From assembly GCA_905221605.1 (NCBI GenBank), contig CAJNDS010000335.1:1-64000 (forward strand): 64,000 nucleotides of DNA, given 5' to 3'. Shown piece by piece: positions 14,201-26,200 of the stretch; the first letter of the stretch is position 1; each line of letters begins with the position of its first letter. The stretch is from Symbiodinium natans. Its lineage: Eukaryota; Sar; Dinophyceae; Suessiales; Symbiodiniaceae. The notes beneath the pieces are model-generated. The model saw only the letters and a program-made list of their open reading frames with translations. It did no database searches and was not told the origin of the DNA. Position numbers and translations under genes: made by a program.

Positions 14201-17200
14201 GGGTGCTTGTTGGCTTATATACGGCAAGCCAAGCACAGCTGGGGGGGCCTGGAAGGCTTTACGCTTCAGCTGGTGGAGCCCTAAACCTTGTTTTTCCCTG
14301 GGCCCTTGAAGGTTACACATACACAAACACAGAAAGGGATGTTAATGATAAGCGTATATTCAAACACACATATCTTTTTTATACGGAGATGTTTACGGTT
14401 CTATCTATAGGGTTGTTAACGATTGTACGAACCTACAGAGGGTTATTCACCAGACTGCATGCCAACACTGAGGGGTTCGAAGGCAAAGCAGTCAGAGGGG
14501 TTTGGCGGAGCCGCGCAGTGCCCGCAGCGGCGAGCCGGCTGCAAACCATGTTGTTTCTTTGAGTCTTGCTCGCGTTTTAGAGAAACATCGTGCTCTCGCC
14601 CGGCGCGGGCGTGGCCGCGGCCGCCATCCTCGAAATGGTCGTCGCTGTTGGACGTCTGGGCTCGCGACATGCGAAATCATCGCTGTCGGCTTCTGACTCA
14701 TCTCCTCCGGCTACCGCGCTGCCGCGTGTCGGCTGCAAGTCGCAACCGACCGACTCTAGCCCCGGATGCCATTCACATCCGGTCTAGAGTGCCCTGTGCA
14801 TCCAGGGCTGGACATCTTTGCTTGTATTAGTTCGTGTGAGAGCTGCGCATTGCTCTTGGAATGCCATGAATCATCGTCGTTGAAGCGTGCTGGGTGAGCT
14901 CTTAGGGTGCGACTTGGAGACTGTAGGGTGGCTTAGGGTTTGGAGTTGACGTCAAACCTTCTTTGGTCCTTTAGCGCCACTTCTTCTAGTCATGAGCCTT
15001 TCTTGGGCTCTATGTGATCAATTCCTTAAAGTTGAGGGGGCTAAAAATGGGCCCAAAATCTCCATCAACCCCCCCCCCTCCGAAGAATTCGACACTTGCC
15101 CTACAAGGAGCACTGCTTTCAGGTGCACATAGGGACTTGGGGACTTGGTAGTTTGGGCATCTTTTGGGCCTCTACTTTTTTAAATGTCATTATTCTGTTC
15201 CTTCTACACACAGTCAGAGGCTTGCTTGATTTGTGTCAGGCGCTGTCGTAGTTCTCGATGAAGATCTTGTCTGGCTTCCTTGGCTGCGAAAGTCCAATCT
15301 GCTGCACTCCGCAGCAACAGGGGCTTAGCTTTCAGACACCCTGAAAACTGTGTCTGGCTTGCGTCTATCCAAGCAAGCTTCCTTAGACCATAGCCTAAAC
15401 CTCTAAACCCCCTCAACCCTAAACCCCTGAGCTCCCCAGAGACTCCAAAACCCCTGAATTAAGGAATATACCTTAAATCATATTGGGGTTCCTATTATGA
15501 TTTAAGGGATATTCCTTAATTTAAGGGGTTTTGGAGTCCCTGAGCTCCTCAACCCTAAACCATAAACCTTCTTCGGGTAAATCAGAGCCCACTCCCGGGT
15601 GCCATATCGTTTCACGTCGCGTCAAAATCTGCAGGGTGACAGGGCGGAAGACTCAAATCCCCCTTAAAGAACGCGGGGTTTGGGGTCTAGGGTTTAGGGT
15701 TTAGGGGGAGCCGACATCAGAAGGAAGATCATACGACAACAGAGGCCTCCCCTCAAAGGACACATCAGCTGAACTGACCCCCTGCATCAATGGCGGCGAA
15801 TGATTGGCGAATGCGAGCCGTAAGCCCGAACGAAACCCTAAACCCAAAATTCGGAACGCAAGAAAGCACTCAACAATTCCTTAAGCGACAATACGGAGAT
15901 CACATTTTCCCAGCCCTTGGGTACGGAGCCCTAAACCCTAAACCCTAAACCCTAAACCGTAAACCCTAAACCCTAAACCCTAAACCCTAAACCCTTGGCG
16001 CCAGGACTCTGGAAATCCGGCCACATGAGCAGCACGCTGTGGACTTTGTGGCTTCGTGCCTAGGGGCTTGGAGTGGCCGACTGGGAGGTTCTTGGGTTTC
16101 AGGGTTGAGGGTTTAGGGGTTGGGGGTTGGGGGTTGAGGGTTGAGGGTTTAGGGGTTTCGGGTTGAGGGTTGGGGGTTGAGGGATTGAGGGTTTAGGGGT
16201 TTCGGGTTGAGGGTTGGGGGTTGGGGGTTTAGGGTTGAGGGTTTAGGGTTGAGGGTTGAGGGTTTAGGGTTGGGGGTTTAGGGTTCAGGGTTGGGGGTTG
16301 GGGGTTGGGGGTTTAGGGTTTAGGGTTGAGGGTTGGGGGTTGAGGGTTGGGGGTTGAGGGCATCCAACTAGCTTGACGTGCTGGATGAAAACGGATGCCT
16401 CTTTTTGCTTTAGGTTTACAAGTGAAGGTAAAGGAGAAATGTCAGGCTCCCGATCCCCACTTCGGTGGCAAGGGCCTGCCCAAAGAAGCCTGACACCTGC
16501 TTCTGAGGCGCAAGACGAATGGAAAGGAAAACGGATGCCCCTCATACGGGGGTTCTGGAGCCGGTCATCAATGCGGACTTGGGAACGTGGTGAGCTGACA
16601 CAGGGCTTTCACAGGGTCGGATGTCTTCTGTTCGGGACCAGATCAGGAGTATCAACCAGGCCAGCCTGACAAGTAACCAGCCCTTCTCATGAAGAGGAGA
16701 CCCGAAAACAACCCTCCGCATAGCTTGAGCTTCTCCCGCAGCCTGTACTACCCACACTGGCTTGGGTTTGCCCGGCCCATGTCAAGAATGGGTCTGAACC
16801 CAAAACCCAAAACCCTGCTTTCTCAGTTGAGAACATTGGGCTGCCTCATGGCCGGTATAGCCTTGACAGGTTTCAAGTGCGAGGATGAAGCCTTACATGA
16901 TCAAGATTATGTACCCTATATCTCTCATTCCCCACTAAGAACCAGTAAGCCCTGAACCCCAGAACTTGGGATGTTCCTCCTTATACTGAAAGTAGTTAAT
17001 AGGGATTTTCGTACCCCCTACTATAATCCCTCTGAAGGATGTGTTAGTCTAAGGGGGAACATCCCAAGAAGAACCCCGAAACCCACAAGAAGCCCTTGCG
17101 GGAAATTTGAGCCAAGGCACCGTGACCATCTCTCCCACGCACCTCGGCGGAAGAGCTCGGTGACTGGGCTCCAAATAAAAAGACCCGGTGTTGTGGCGTG

Positions 17201-20200
17201 AATTCGAGCAAACCCAAACTCCTGAGGGGGTTTAGGATTTAGGGTTTAGGGCTACTCGAGCTAAGCTCTCCACCACTTTCGCGTCAGGATGTCGGGGCTG
17301 CCCAAGATGACGAAGGTCTCCGAATCTTGGCCCACGTAGCTGAAGAGCCTGCTTGGAGCTGGTTTAGGGTTTTAGGGTTTAGGGTTTAGGGTTATGCCTA
17401 AACTCTACCCAAAGGTGGGCCCACTCAAGGGCTACTTCTGGTAGAAGATAGGCTCTCATGATTGTTGCGCCAGAGGGTTTAGGGTTGAGCTTGCAGGGTC
17501 TTCCGGCAGTCTTAATCAATAGACCCCTGAGAGCCTCAAGGGATCTAGATAGAAAGCAGAGCCTCCGAATTGGCGCGATTCTTGGGTACGCTAGATGAGC
17601 CCCTTCCCCCCCAGAAACAGTGCACCCTAAACCCTAAAACCCTAAACCCTAAAACCCTAAACCCTAAACCCTAAACCCTAAGCCCTAAACCCTAAACCCT
17701 AAACCTTCAGGAATTCAGGTGCCCACTGTGGGCATCCTAGAAAACGAGCCTCGTGAGGTCATTGAGGTCGTCGCAGTCCACCTTGAGGCTCTTTCTTTGC
17801 TCCAGGCTTGCGGTTTAGGGTTTAGGGTTTAGGGTTTAGGGTTTAGGGAGGCAATCAGGCGGCTTCAGGGAGGCGTTAACGGAATATGCAACCCTTTTTT
17901 CAGACCTCAGGCAAGATTTGGGTGCGTAGGACAATAGGGGACCCCCCAATATAGATTCCCAAAAAGTAGGATTCCCTTAAAATACCCGCAAGAAGGTACA
18001 CCAAATTTCGGAAACCCCAAATTTGGAAATGTCGGTTTTGTATACAGGGGTTTAGGGTTTGTTTCGGGTTACCATATTGTCCTTCGGGAAGAGGTTCGCA
18101 GCACAAGAAACCCCTCTAACTGTTGGAAACCCATCAATGGGGTATTTTCTCTCCCCCCCCTCTCTCCTTCCCTGCTCTCAGGGGGATCCCTAAACTCTGA
18201 ACCCTGAACCCTGAACCCCGAGCCTGACAACCCTAGCCTTGCAAGCTACACACACAAAACACAGATGAGACCTAACAAGCTCCTAAACTCCCAAAAGCTC
18301 CCAAAAGCCCCCCCTCCTCCTGCACCCACAACAACGAAAAAAACACGGGTTCCACCCGCACCCTAAACCCTAAACACCCTAAAATCCCCCGAAGAATCAA
18401 AACCCCTAAAAGCCCTAGAAGCCCGAAAAACCCTAAAGCCTAAACCCCTCTCCCTGCGGCTCGGGGTGCAAAGGCGTAGTACTTGGACCCGCGTTTGCCG
18501 CACTCCTGTAGGCCGGTTCGGACAACTTCCAGATGTTTAGTGGCCCCAAGCTTCGGGTTTTTGGGCATTTTCTTTTCGGGTTTAGGGAGTTTAAAGAGTT
18601 TAGCGCTTTTGGGGTTCACTTCCCAAGTTTCGTGATTTTAGGGTCTTTAGGGTTTAGGGAGCTTCGGGATAGGAGTCGCAAGCTTGCCCATCTTGGGGTC
18701 GTTAGAAACGGGATTCGAATACTACCAGAGAGCGCGAAGTAGTGCGGTGCTTTAGGGACCGGAGGCGTTCTTAGGGTTCGGGTGCCCTGAACTCTAAGCC
18801 CTAAGCCCCAATAAGCTGGGGTTTAGGGTTGCTCCAGTTTTCTAGGTGTGTAGGGGTTTTTTTGGAGTTCTCGGTTGCTTGGGATGTTGCTTCCCATGGG
18901 TTAAAAAGGGTATTTGTGGTTCAACTGAAAGGGCTTTTTTGGTGCGGGGTTCCTTTGCGAGCTTGAGATCTCGATAGTTTTGGGAGGTTTAGGGTTTAGG
19001 GTTTCGGTTTAGGGTTTCGCGTTTGGGGTGAAGGGTTTAGGGTTGGCATGTTCCCCCTTACACTATTAACAGTCCTTAATCGGGATAAAAACAGGGGGCA
19101 CTGTAATCCCCATCAAGGACTGTTTTAATGGGGGAACATCCCAAGTTTAGCGTTTAGGGTGCAGGGTTTATCCTACTTTGGAGTAGACCCTGGAAAAAAG
19201 TACAAGCTGTTGAGGTGTAAGTGGCTATAATAGGAAGCCAGAACCAAAAACAGTATTAAAGTATAGTACTCCAAAACCCAGTTCAGGAGGTGTGGAGGCT
19301 TGGGCCATCCCTAAACCCTAAACCCTAAACCCTAAACCCTAAACCCTAAACCCTAAACCCTAAACCCTAAACCCTAACCCCAAACCCCAAACCCTATGCT
19401 TCGTGTTCCGCACCGTGAAACTTTTCGAAAGCGGCCAAGGCGCCATCTTGAGCAAGCGGGCGTAGCTTCCGGCCTACGGTGTGAAGGAGGGAGGGTTTAG
19501 GGTTTAGGGTTTAGGGTTTAGGGTTTAGGGTTTAGGGTTTAGGGTTTAGGGCTTAGGGTTTGGGGTTAAGGGTTTAAAGGTTTAGGGTAGTTTTAAACCC
19601 TTAAAACTTGGACTCCCATTCAACAAGACTTGGGGGCTCCAAGAAATATATGGCACGGACCGGAGCTGGCCTGGATCTTCTGGTGGCACAGGAAGAACCT
19701 GTCGTGGGATTTAGGTAGGGTATGGGCTTGGGGTTTGGGGTTTAGGGTTTAGGGGGGAGCCCAAGTGAGGTAGAGTTCTGTGTCTCGTTCATTTGGATGG
19801 TCGAGGCTCAAGGGCTGTGCAACACTGCGCTTCATGTGTTGCAAAGAGCCACCCTACGCGGAGTTTCATGGGTCTTCATGATTGGGGGACCTCAGTCGGG
19901 TAGCTATTGGCCTGAGTGGGTTTAGGGTTCAGGATTCAGGGTTCAGGGTTTAGGATTTAAGGTTGGTTGTAAACTCACTTTGGAGTGCTTGCAGCCCAGC
20001 TGATGAGCATCTTGAGGTCCGCAAGGGGCTGAAAAGAGGCTTGTAAGCTTATTGGGTTGTTGAGTACCATGAACATCCAAGTAGGCCCACAACTTGTCCT
20101 CCCCTCTGGCCTGAAGGGCTTCCGGTACTTGAGCATGAAGTGCCTGGCGGGAGCTTGGCGGCTGATCCGTGGTTGGGGGTCTTGGGTTTCATAGTTAAAA

Positions 20201-23200
20201 AAGTCCCAAGCCTTACAACCCTAAAGCGCCAATCCGAAAGCCCCTAACACCCGGAAGCTCAAACACTCCTGACCAAAAGCCATGAAAACTGCAGTGGGTT
20301 CTGACCTCCCTAAACACTGAACCCTACACCCTAAACCCGAAACCCTAAACCCTCTAAACCCCTGTCGAATCCGTGAGGCTTGGTGATGCCATAGCCAACG
20401 GCCACGATGATGGCGAGGAGCATGAGGGCGGAGAAGATCATGCCTGGGCTGTTTGGTTGGGATGTTCCTACCTCACAGCCCTTAATTCAGGGGGAATTCT
20501 GCGAGATTTGGGGTGTGACGGAGGATGTCCATTTCGGGAAACTGGGTGCTTTTGGGTCTCTTTGCAAGGTCGCCCTAGGGAATCACAGTATCACGACGGT
20601 ATGCAGGGTGTCCATGAGTTGGCTTTTTACTTTCCGATTTTTCCAAAATGAATTGAGAACCCTAAAGCCAAACAACAAAGACGGGGACTGGGCCTCCCTC
20701 CAAGGCCCCCAAAAAGAGCCCCCCAAAACCCCCTGAAAACCCAGCCGAGGCTCAGATGACCATTGTCACGCCGCCGTCGACCTCGCCCACAAAGAGGGAG
20801 CCCATGTCCAAGATCACCAGCATGCCTTCAAGGCTTCAGGGTAGGTCAGGGTTTAGGGTTTAGGGTTTAGGGTTTAGGGTTTAGGGTTTAGGGTTTAGGG
20901 TTTAGGGCTTAGGGTTCAAGGCTTAGGGTTCAAGGCTTCAGGGTAGGTCAAGGCCGGAAGGTCCTGAAGCCCCTAAGCCAACTTGAAGGGGGTGTGTATT
21001 AGAACCCTACCAGGAAAAGTCTGGATACAGATATATGTATATATTATAATATAAAGTATATATATATATATACATATATGTGTGCGTGTGTATCTGTATC
21101 TATATATTTATACACATATATAAATTTGGTATATATACATATATGTATGTATATGTACGAATTTATGTCCACGTGTCAACACGAAGCGGCTCCAGCGTGC
21201 AGGGTAAGCAGGCGTAGGCAGACCTTTCCGTGCGACGCCTCCCTCGAAAGTGTCGTCGCTTTTGGACGTCTGTGTTCGCCAAACCCTAAACCCTAAACCC
21301 TAAACCCTTAACACCAAACCCTGAACCCTTCTTTTGGACATCTGCGCTCTTGGTTTCCTCAGAGGACGTGACATTCGATCCATGAAAGGCCTGGTGTGGC
21401 CACACGATCTCTGGCATAAGCGATCCAGTGGCTCCGTTGAAGATCAGGAAAAGTACTATATTGCAAGGCAATTCTTAAGCTTTAAACGGTTATACTAACG
21501 TTCCTGTGCTCAATAGGAAAGGCAGCTACCGCAGGGTATGAGCTGGAAAATCGAGTCTTGAGGGGCTCTCAAAAACCCAAGGGAAGGCTTCAAAAATTTG
21601 GGTCATCTCTCCTATATTACTATATCCTTACACCCCAAACCCTATTAAGGTAGCACGAACCGCAAGCGGCTCATCTATGGATTCTCCGAACCCTTGGAGC
21701 AACTTCGACGCCGGCCTGTGATGAGGGCCATGTCGAGGAAGTTGCACGGCATCGCCTTAACTCAATCTGCTTCAGAACCGCCCAAGAAATGAAAAAATGT
21801 TTCCTTATAAGGATAACACAATAAGGATTATTTTCTATCTTTCATGTTTTTTGGGGAGTCTTTTGCACATAGTAGCTCAGAAGAGAAGCAAATCGCAATG
21901 TCAGACTGCTCGGGGTTTCTGAAAGGCTCCTAACTCCACAGAAGTCCTTTCCTAACATCCTGCCGTGAGCCTACAGCCTCCTTACAAGCATCCCCCCCAC
22001 TGCCAAGAACGTTGAACAACTTCTTACAGGCCTTCCCTGCAACTTCCCCTGCTGAAAAACGAGATCCGATTGTCTCCACACATTCAGCTTGCACGTTCAG
22101 ATATTGAAGGACCTTGAAGGATTCAGCATTGGGGTAAAGAAAGGCTTCACCCCTCAGCCCTCAAGCCCTGAAACCCTCGGGGGCCCAGGTGCTCCGGGGG
22201 TTGGGCTTTCGGATTCGGGCTTCTAGGGTTCAGGTTTCAGGGATTCTGGATTTAGGGGTTCCCTAAGCCCAAGACCCTGAACAGCCCAAATATTCAGGGC
22301 GAGGTGGCGCGCCAGGGTTTGCTGAAGGCCGTCATGATGAGGCTTGCGTAGAGGAGGAGGTTCATGCTGACAACCTGGGATTCTAGTACCCCCTACTTGG
22401 AGGGTTCTTGGGTACGTATAACCCCACACTTATAAGTCTACCTATAACTTACGTAGGGGACTTCGGTGCGGTTATAATTGGGGTTTTAAGTTATAAGTGC
22501 CCATGAACCTCCCAGTATTAAAATCCCTATGAAGGACTGTTCGGAAAAGGGGGAACATCCCAAGTTTCGGGTTCAGGGTTCTTCTCTTATACGAACAGTC
22601 CTTCATAGGGAGTATAGTGCCCCCTAATATTTTCCCAGGATTGTTCGTATAAGGGGGATCATCCCAGAATATTCCGGATAAGATCCTTGTACACACAAGA
22701 AGAGGAAAACACAACATCCCAAGGTCCGACACTACCTAGCACCATGATAGGATAAGGCGCTACCGTGGGCAATATCTAGACCGGAAGACCCCTATAAAGG
22801 GGGAGGGTCTCAGATTGCTGTTCCCCCAGATTCCATTTGTAAATTGGATTCGACGATGTTAACACCAGCCTAGGATCAAACATTCAGAAAGGACCAGTAA
22901 TACTCAGGACCCCCCCTAAACCCTAAACCTTTGACCCTAAACCTTAAACCCTAAACCCCTAAACCCCTCTCATGACTTGGGGGATACGACTCAATTTGGA
23001 AGAGTCTCTGGGCATCTCCCAAAAGCTCTGAGCCTTAAACCGCAACCCTGCACCCGAAAGCCCGAAATCTAAACCCTAGGCCCACAACCCCAAACCTCAG
23101 GCCCTCAACTCCCAAGCCCTGAAGCCCTAAGCCCTAAGCCCTAAGCCCTAAACCCTAAACCCTAAACCCCAAACCCTAAACCCTAAACCCCCCAAATCCT

Positions 23201-26200
23201 GAAATCCCTGAGCCCTCTTGAGCCCGACCCCGGGGCCTTCCCGGAGGTGCCAGGGATGAGCGGGCACAGGACGACGAGCGCGTTTCCTGAGGCCCGAAAC
23301 TCTGGGATGGCCCCTACAACCCCGCTGCAAAAAGATATTCCTGAATGTAAGATCCTCTTGAACCCAGTAAAAGAGAATATTCCGATCCTCTTAAACCCAA
23401 CAAGGGAAAATATTCTTGAAAATAAGATCCTCTTAAACCCAACTAGGGGAAGAAATAACATGTCCCAAGGGCCTACCTAGAACCCTAAACACAAAAAGGA
23501 GGAACAGCTTTCTTCGCTGATGGCTGGCTTAAGCTTTTGCAACGATGATCTTCATATAGGGTTTAACCTTTTAGGGGACCCCTAATATAGACCCCCAAGT
23601 AATAGGATCCCCCTTACAATAAGGATCCCAATAAGGTACCCTCAATTTTGTAAACCCCCATCTGGTCAACGGAAATTCGTCCAGAGCTTTCGCTAGCTTT
23701 ATTCGGTCCCTAGTGTGGAACCCCACGCTAAACTTAAACCCTTATAGGGGGTTTTCGACATTAGGGCTACCTTATTTGGGGGTTCTTTTGATGAGGGAAT
23801 CCTACTATTTGGGGTCGATATTAGGGGTCGCTTTTTTTTTTTTTTTCGTAAACTCTTATATTGACACTCCACAAGGGGCCGGAAAGTAGTTTTAGGGCCT
23901 TTGGGTTTGGGCGTGAGGCTGGAGAGTTACTGGTGCTTGCGGAGGGGCGGAGTGGATCCCTTGTAGAACCCTACAAAGAGCTGGATGGTCGGCTAAACCT
24001 TAAGTCCTAAACCTTCAACCCTCATCTTAAACCCTTAAACTCTTTGCCTCCGTCTCTGTCTCTGCCCTCCTGTAGCCCTATAAGCCCTAATGACGTCGGC
24101 TCTTCGTGCGTCAAGTCGTTGCCTACCCCTAAGATCTAGACCCAAGAGAATAGGAAAAAAAGAGGAATAAGGCCTTGTCTGGGTCCTAGGATTCGACCTT
24201 CTCCGGGTTCTTAGTATTAAGTATTTCAGTCCTCCCGATCTTATATTCGTCCTTGTGGGCTGCTGGGCCTAGGGTTTAGGGTTTAGGGGTCAGCCCTCTA
24301 CCCGAGTTCACAAGCCCAGCATCGGGCAAGGAAGATGACGGAGTAGACCTTGGTTGCTTCCCTTGCGTGGCCCCTAAACCCTAAACCCTAAACCCTAAAC
24401 CCTAAACCCTAAACCCTAAACCCTAAACCCAAACCCTAAACCCTAAACCCTAAACCCTACATCTTCTAGGCTTTCATTTCGCTCGCTTGCAGCCAATGCT
24501 TTGGTTCTGAAGGCCACCAAGGAGCCTCTGCACCCGGGCGGAAGCGCATGAAGAGGAAGGAGCAGGCCTCATCGTGGCAGGGTTGCAGGGAGGGTCGCAG
24601 AAACGATACCCGGTGTTGATTTCTTTGTAGAGTTTCGGAAGGGATTGGCTTGAGGGCGGTCCTAAACTCAGCCCTCGAACCCAAAACCCTAAAACCCCAT
24701 TAAGCCCTAGAACCCTAAACCCCTAAACCCCTAGACCCTTGAAGACTAAGATGTTCGCCGCCATCTCGCGCACTTCGATCCGCAACCCGGGCCCAAGCCT
24801 TCCAAGATCCTCTAAGATTTAGGGCTTAGGGCTACCCCCCCTAAGGTTCAGTGTGGCGGGTTTAGGGTTACCCCCTAAGGATTCGGGCTACCCCTCGAGG
24901 TTCAGGGTTTAGGGCTACCCCCTGAGGTTCAGGGCTTAGGGTTACGCCCTGGGGTTTAGGGTTTAGTGTATAGGGTTCAAGAGAGATCAGGAAGTCCAAG
25001 GCTCCCGGATGAACTTGACATCGGCAGTCTGCAGCCTGGCCAACACCCCAGGAGCCCCCGGGAGTTATCTCTTAGGGTAGTTGCATGGTCCCTTGCGGAA
25101 CCCCCAAGCCGTACACACCCCAGGTTTAGGGTCTGGGGTTTAGGGTTGAGTTTGGGGTTTAGAGTTTAGGGTTTCGGGTTTCGGGTTAACCCTAAGCCTT
25201 TAGTGCGAGGCACTACAGTTGGCTACTGGGAGCCCTTCAGGAGAAGCTTGTGTCTGGATCCTCCCACGAACTGCAGGGACGAGACCAAAAACCGACAGAA
25301 TGGGAGCTATTTGGGAGCTTACGAAAATGAGGGACCCCTGTAATGGACAGGATTCCCTTATAATTAGGACCCCAATAAGGTACCGCTAATTTCGGAAACC
25401 ACCAAATTTTTCGGAGTCTCGCAATGGAGATTGAGACCGAGGGGGCTTACGGTTCAAAACTTACGCTCGGGAATGCGTTTGGGCGAATGCCTCCTTTGCA
25501 AACAAACCAAGGCCTGTTAGCGAAACCTCGACGATATTGGGGGTTTCCGAAGGGGTACCCTTTTTGGGGGCTCCTTTGAAAGGAATATACAGAACTTTGG
25601 GGTATATAAGGAGTACCCCTGTTTTCGGACATCACCAGCCCGTACACTCTTGGGTGTGTACTGCACTTGCAGGCGCAGATAGAAGCAGTTCAAGGAGCAC
25701 ACGAATTACCTGAAGCCCTAAGCCCAAACCCTAAACCCTAAACCCTAAACCCTAAACCCAAAAGCTCGCTTGACAAAGTGCTCCCGAGCCCGGCCTCTTG
25801 GGAAGCTCAATGAGAATGACCCACATGCAGATTGCCAGGAAGCCCGCGGGCCTCCCCAAAAGCTCCCAGGGTTTTAGGGTTTAGGCTTTCGGGTTTAGGG
25901 TTAACTTCTCAGGGTTTTAGGGTTTAGGCTTTCGGGTTTAGGGGTCAGGGTCTAGGGTTTAGAGTTGGGGGCTGAGGGTTTAGGGTTGAGGGCTTAGGGT
26001 TTAGGGTTTCGGGGGTGGGGGGGGGGGGGGGGGAGGGCTTGGGGGCTCACGGGCTCACGGCTTCGAGGGTTGAGCGCTTAGGGTGTCAGATTGTTCTTTG
26101 GCCAAACGGGTGCGGGAACTTCATTGAGGCCCCAGCTGAGAAGAGGCTTTTGCATTAGGGGCCGCCGAGCGGCAACAGGCAGGCCAACCCGCCCACAACG

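Noticed and set aside
14203-14562. Plus-strand ORF of 119 aa
   Set aside because: No recognisable domain; it runs from low-complexity AT sequence into the GC-rich island.
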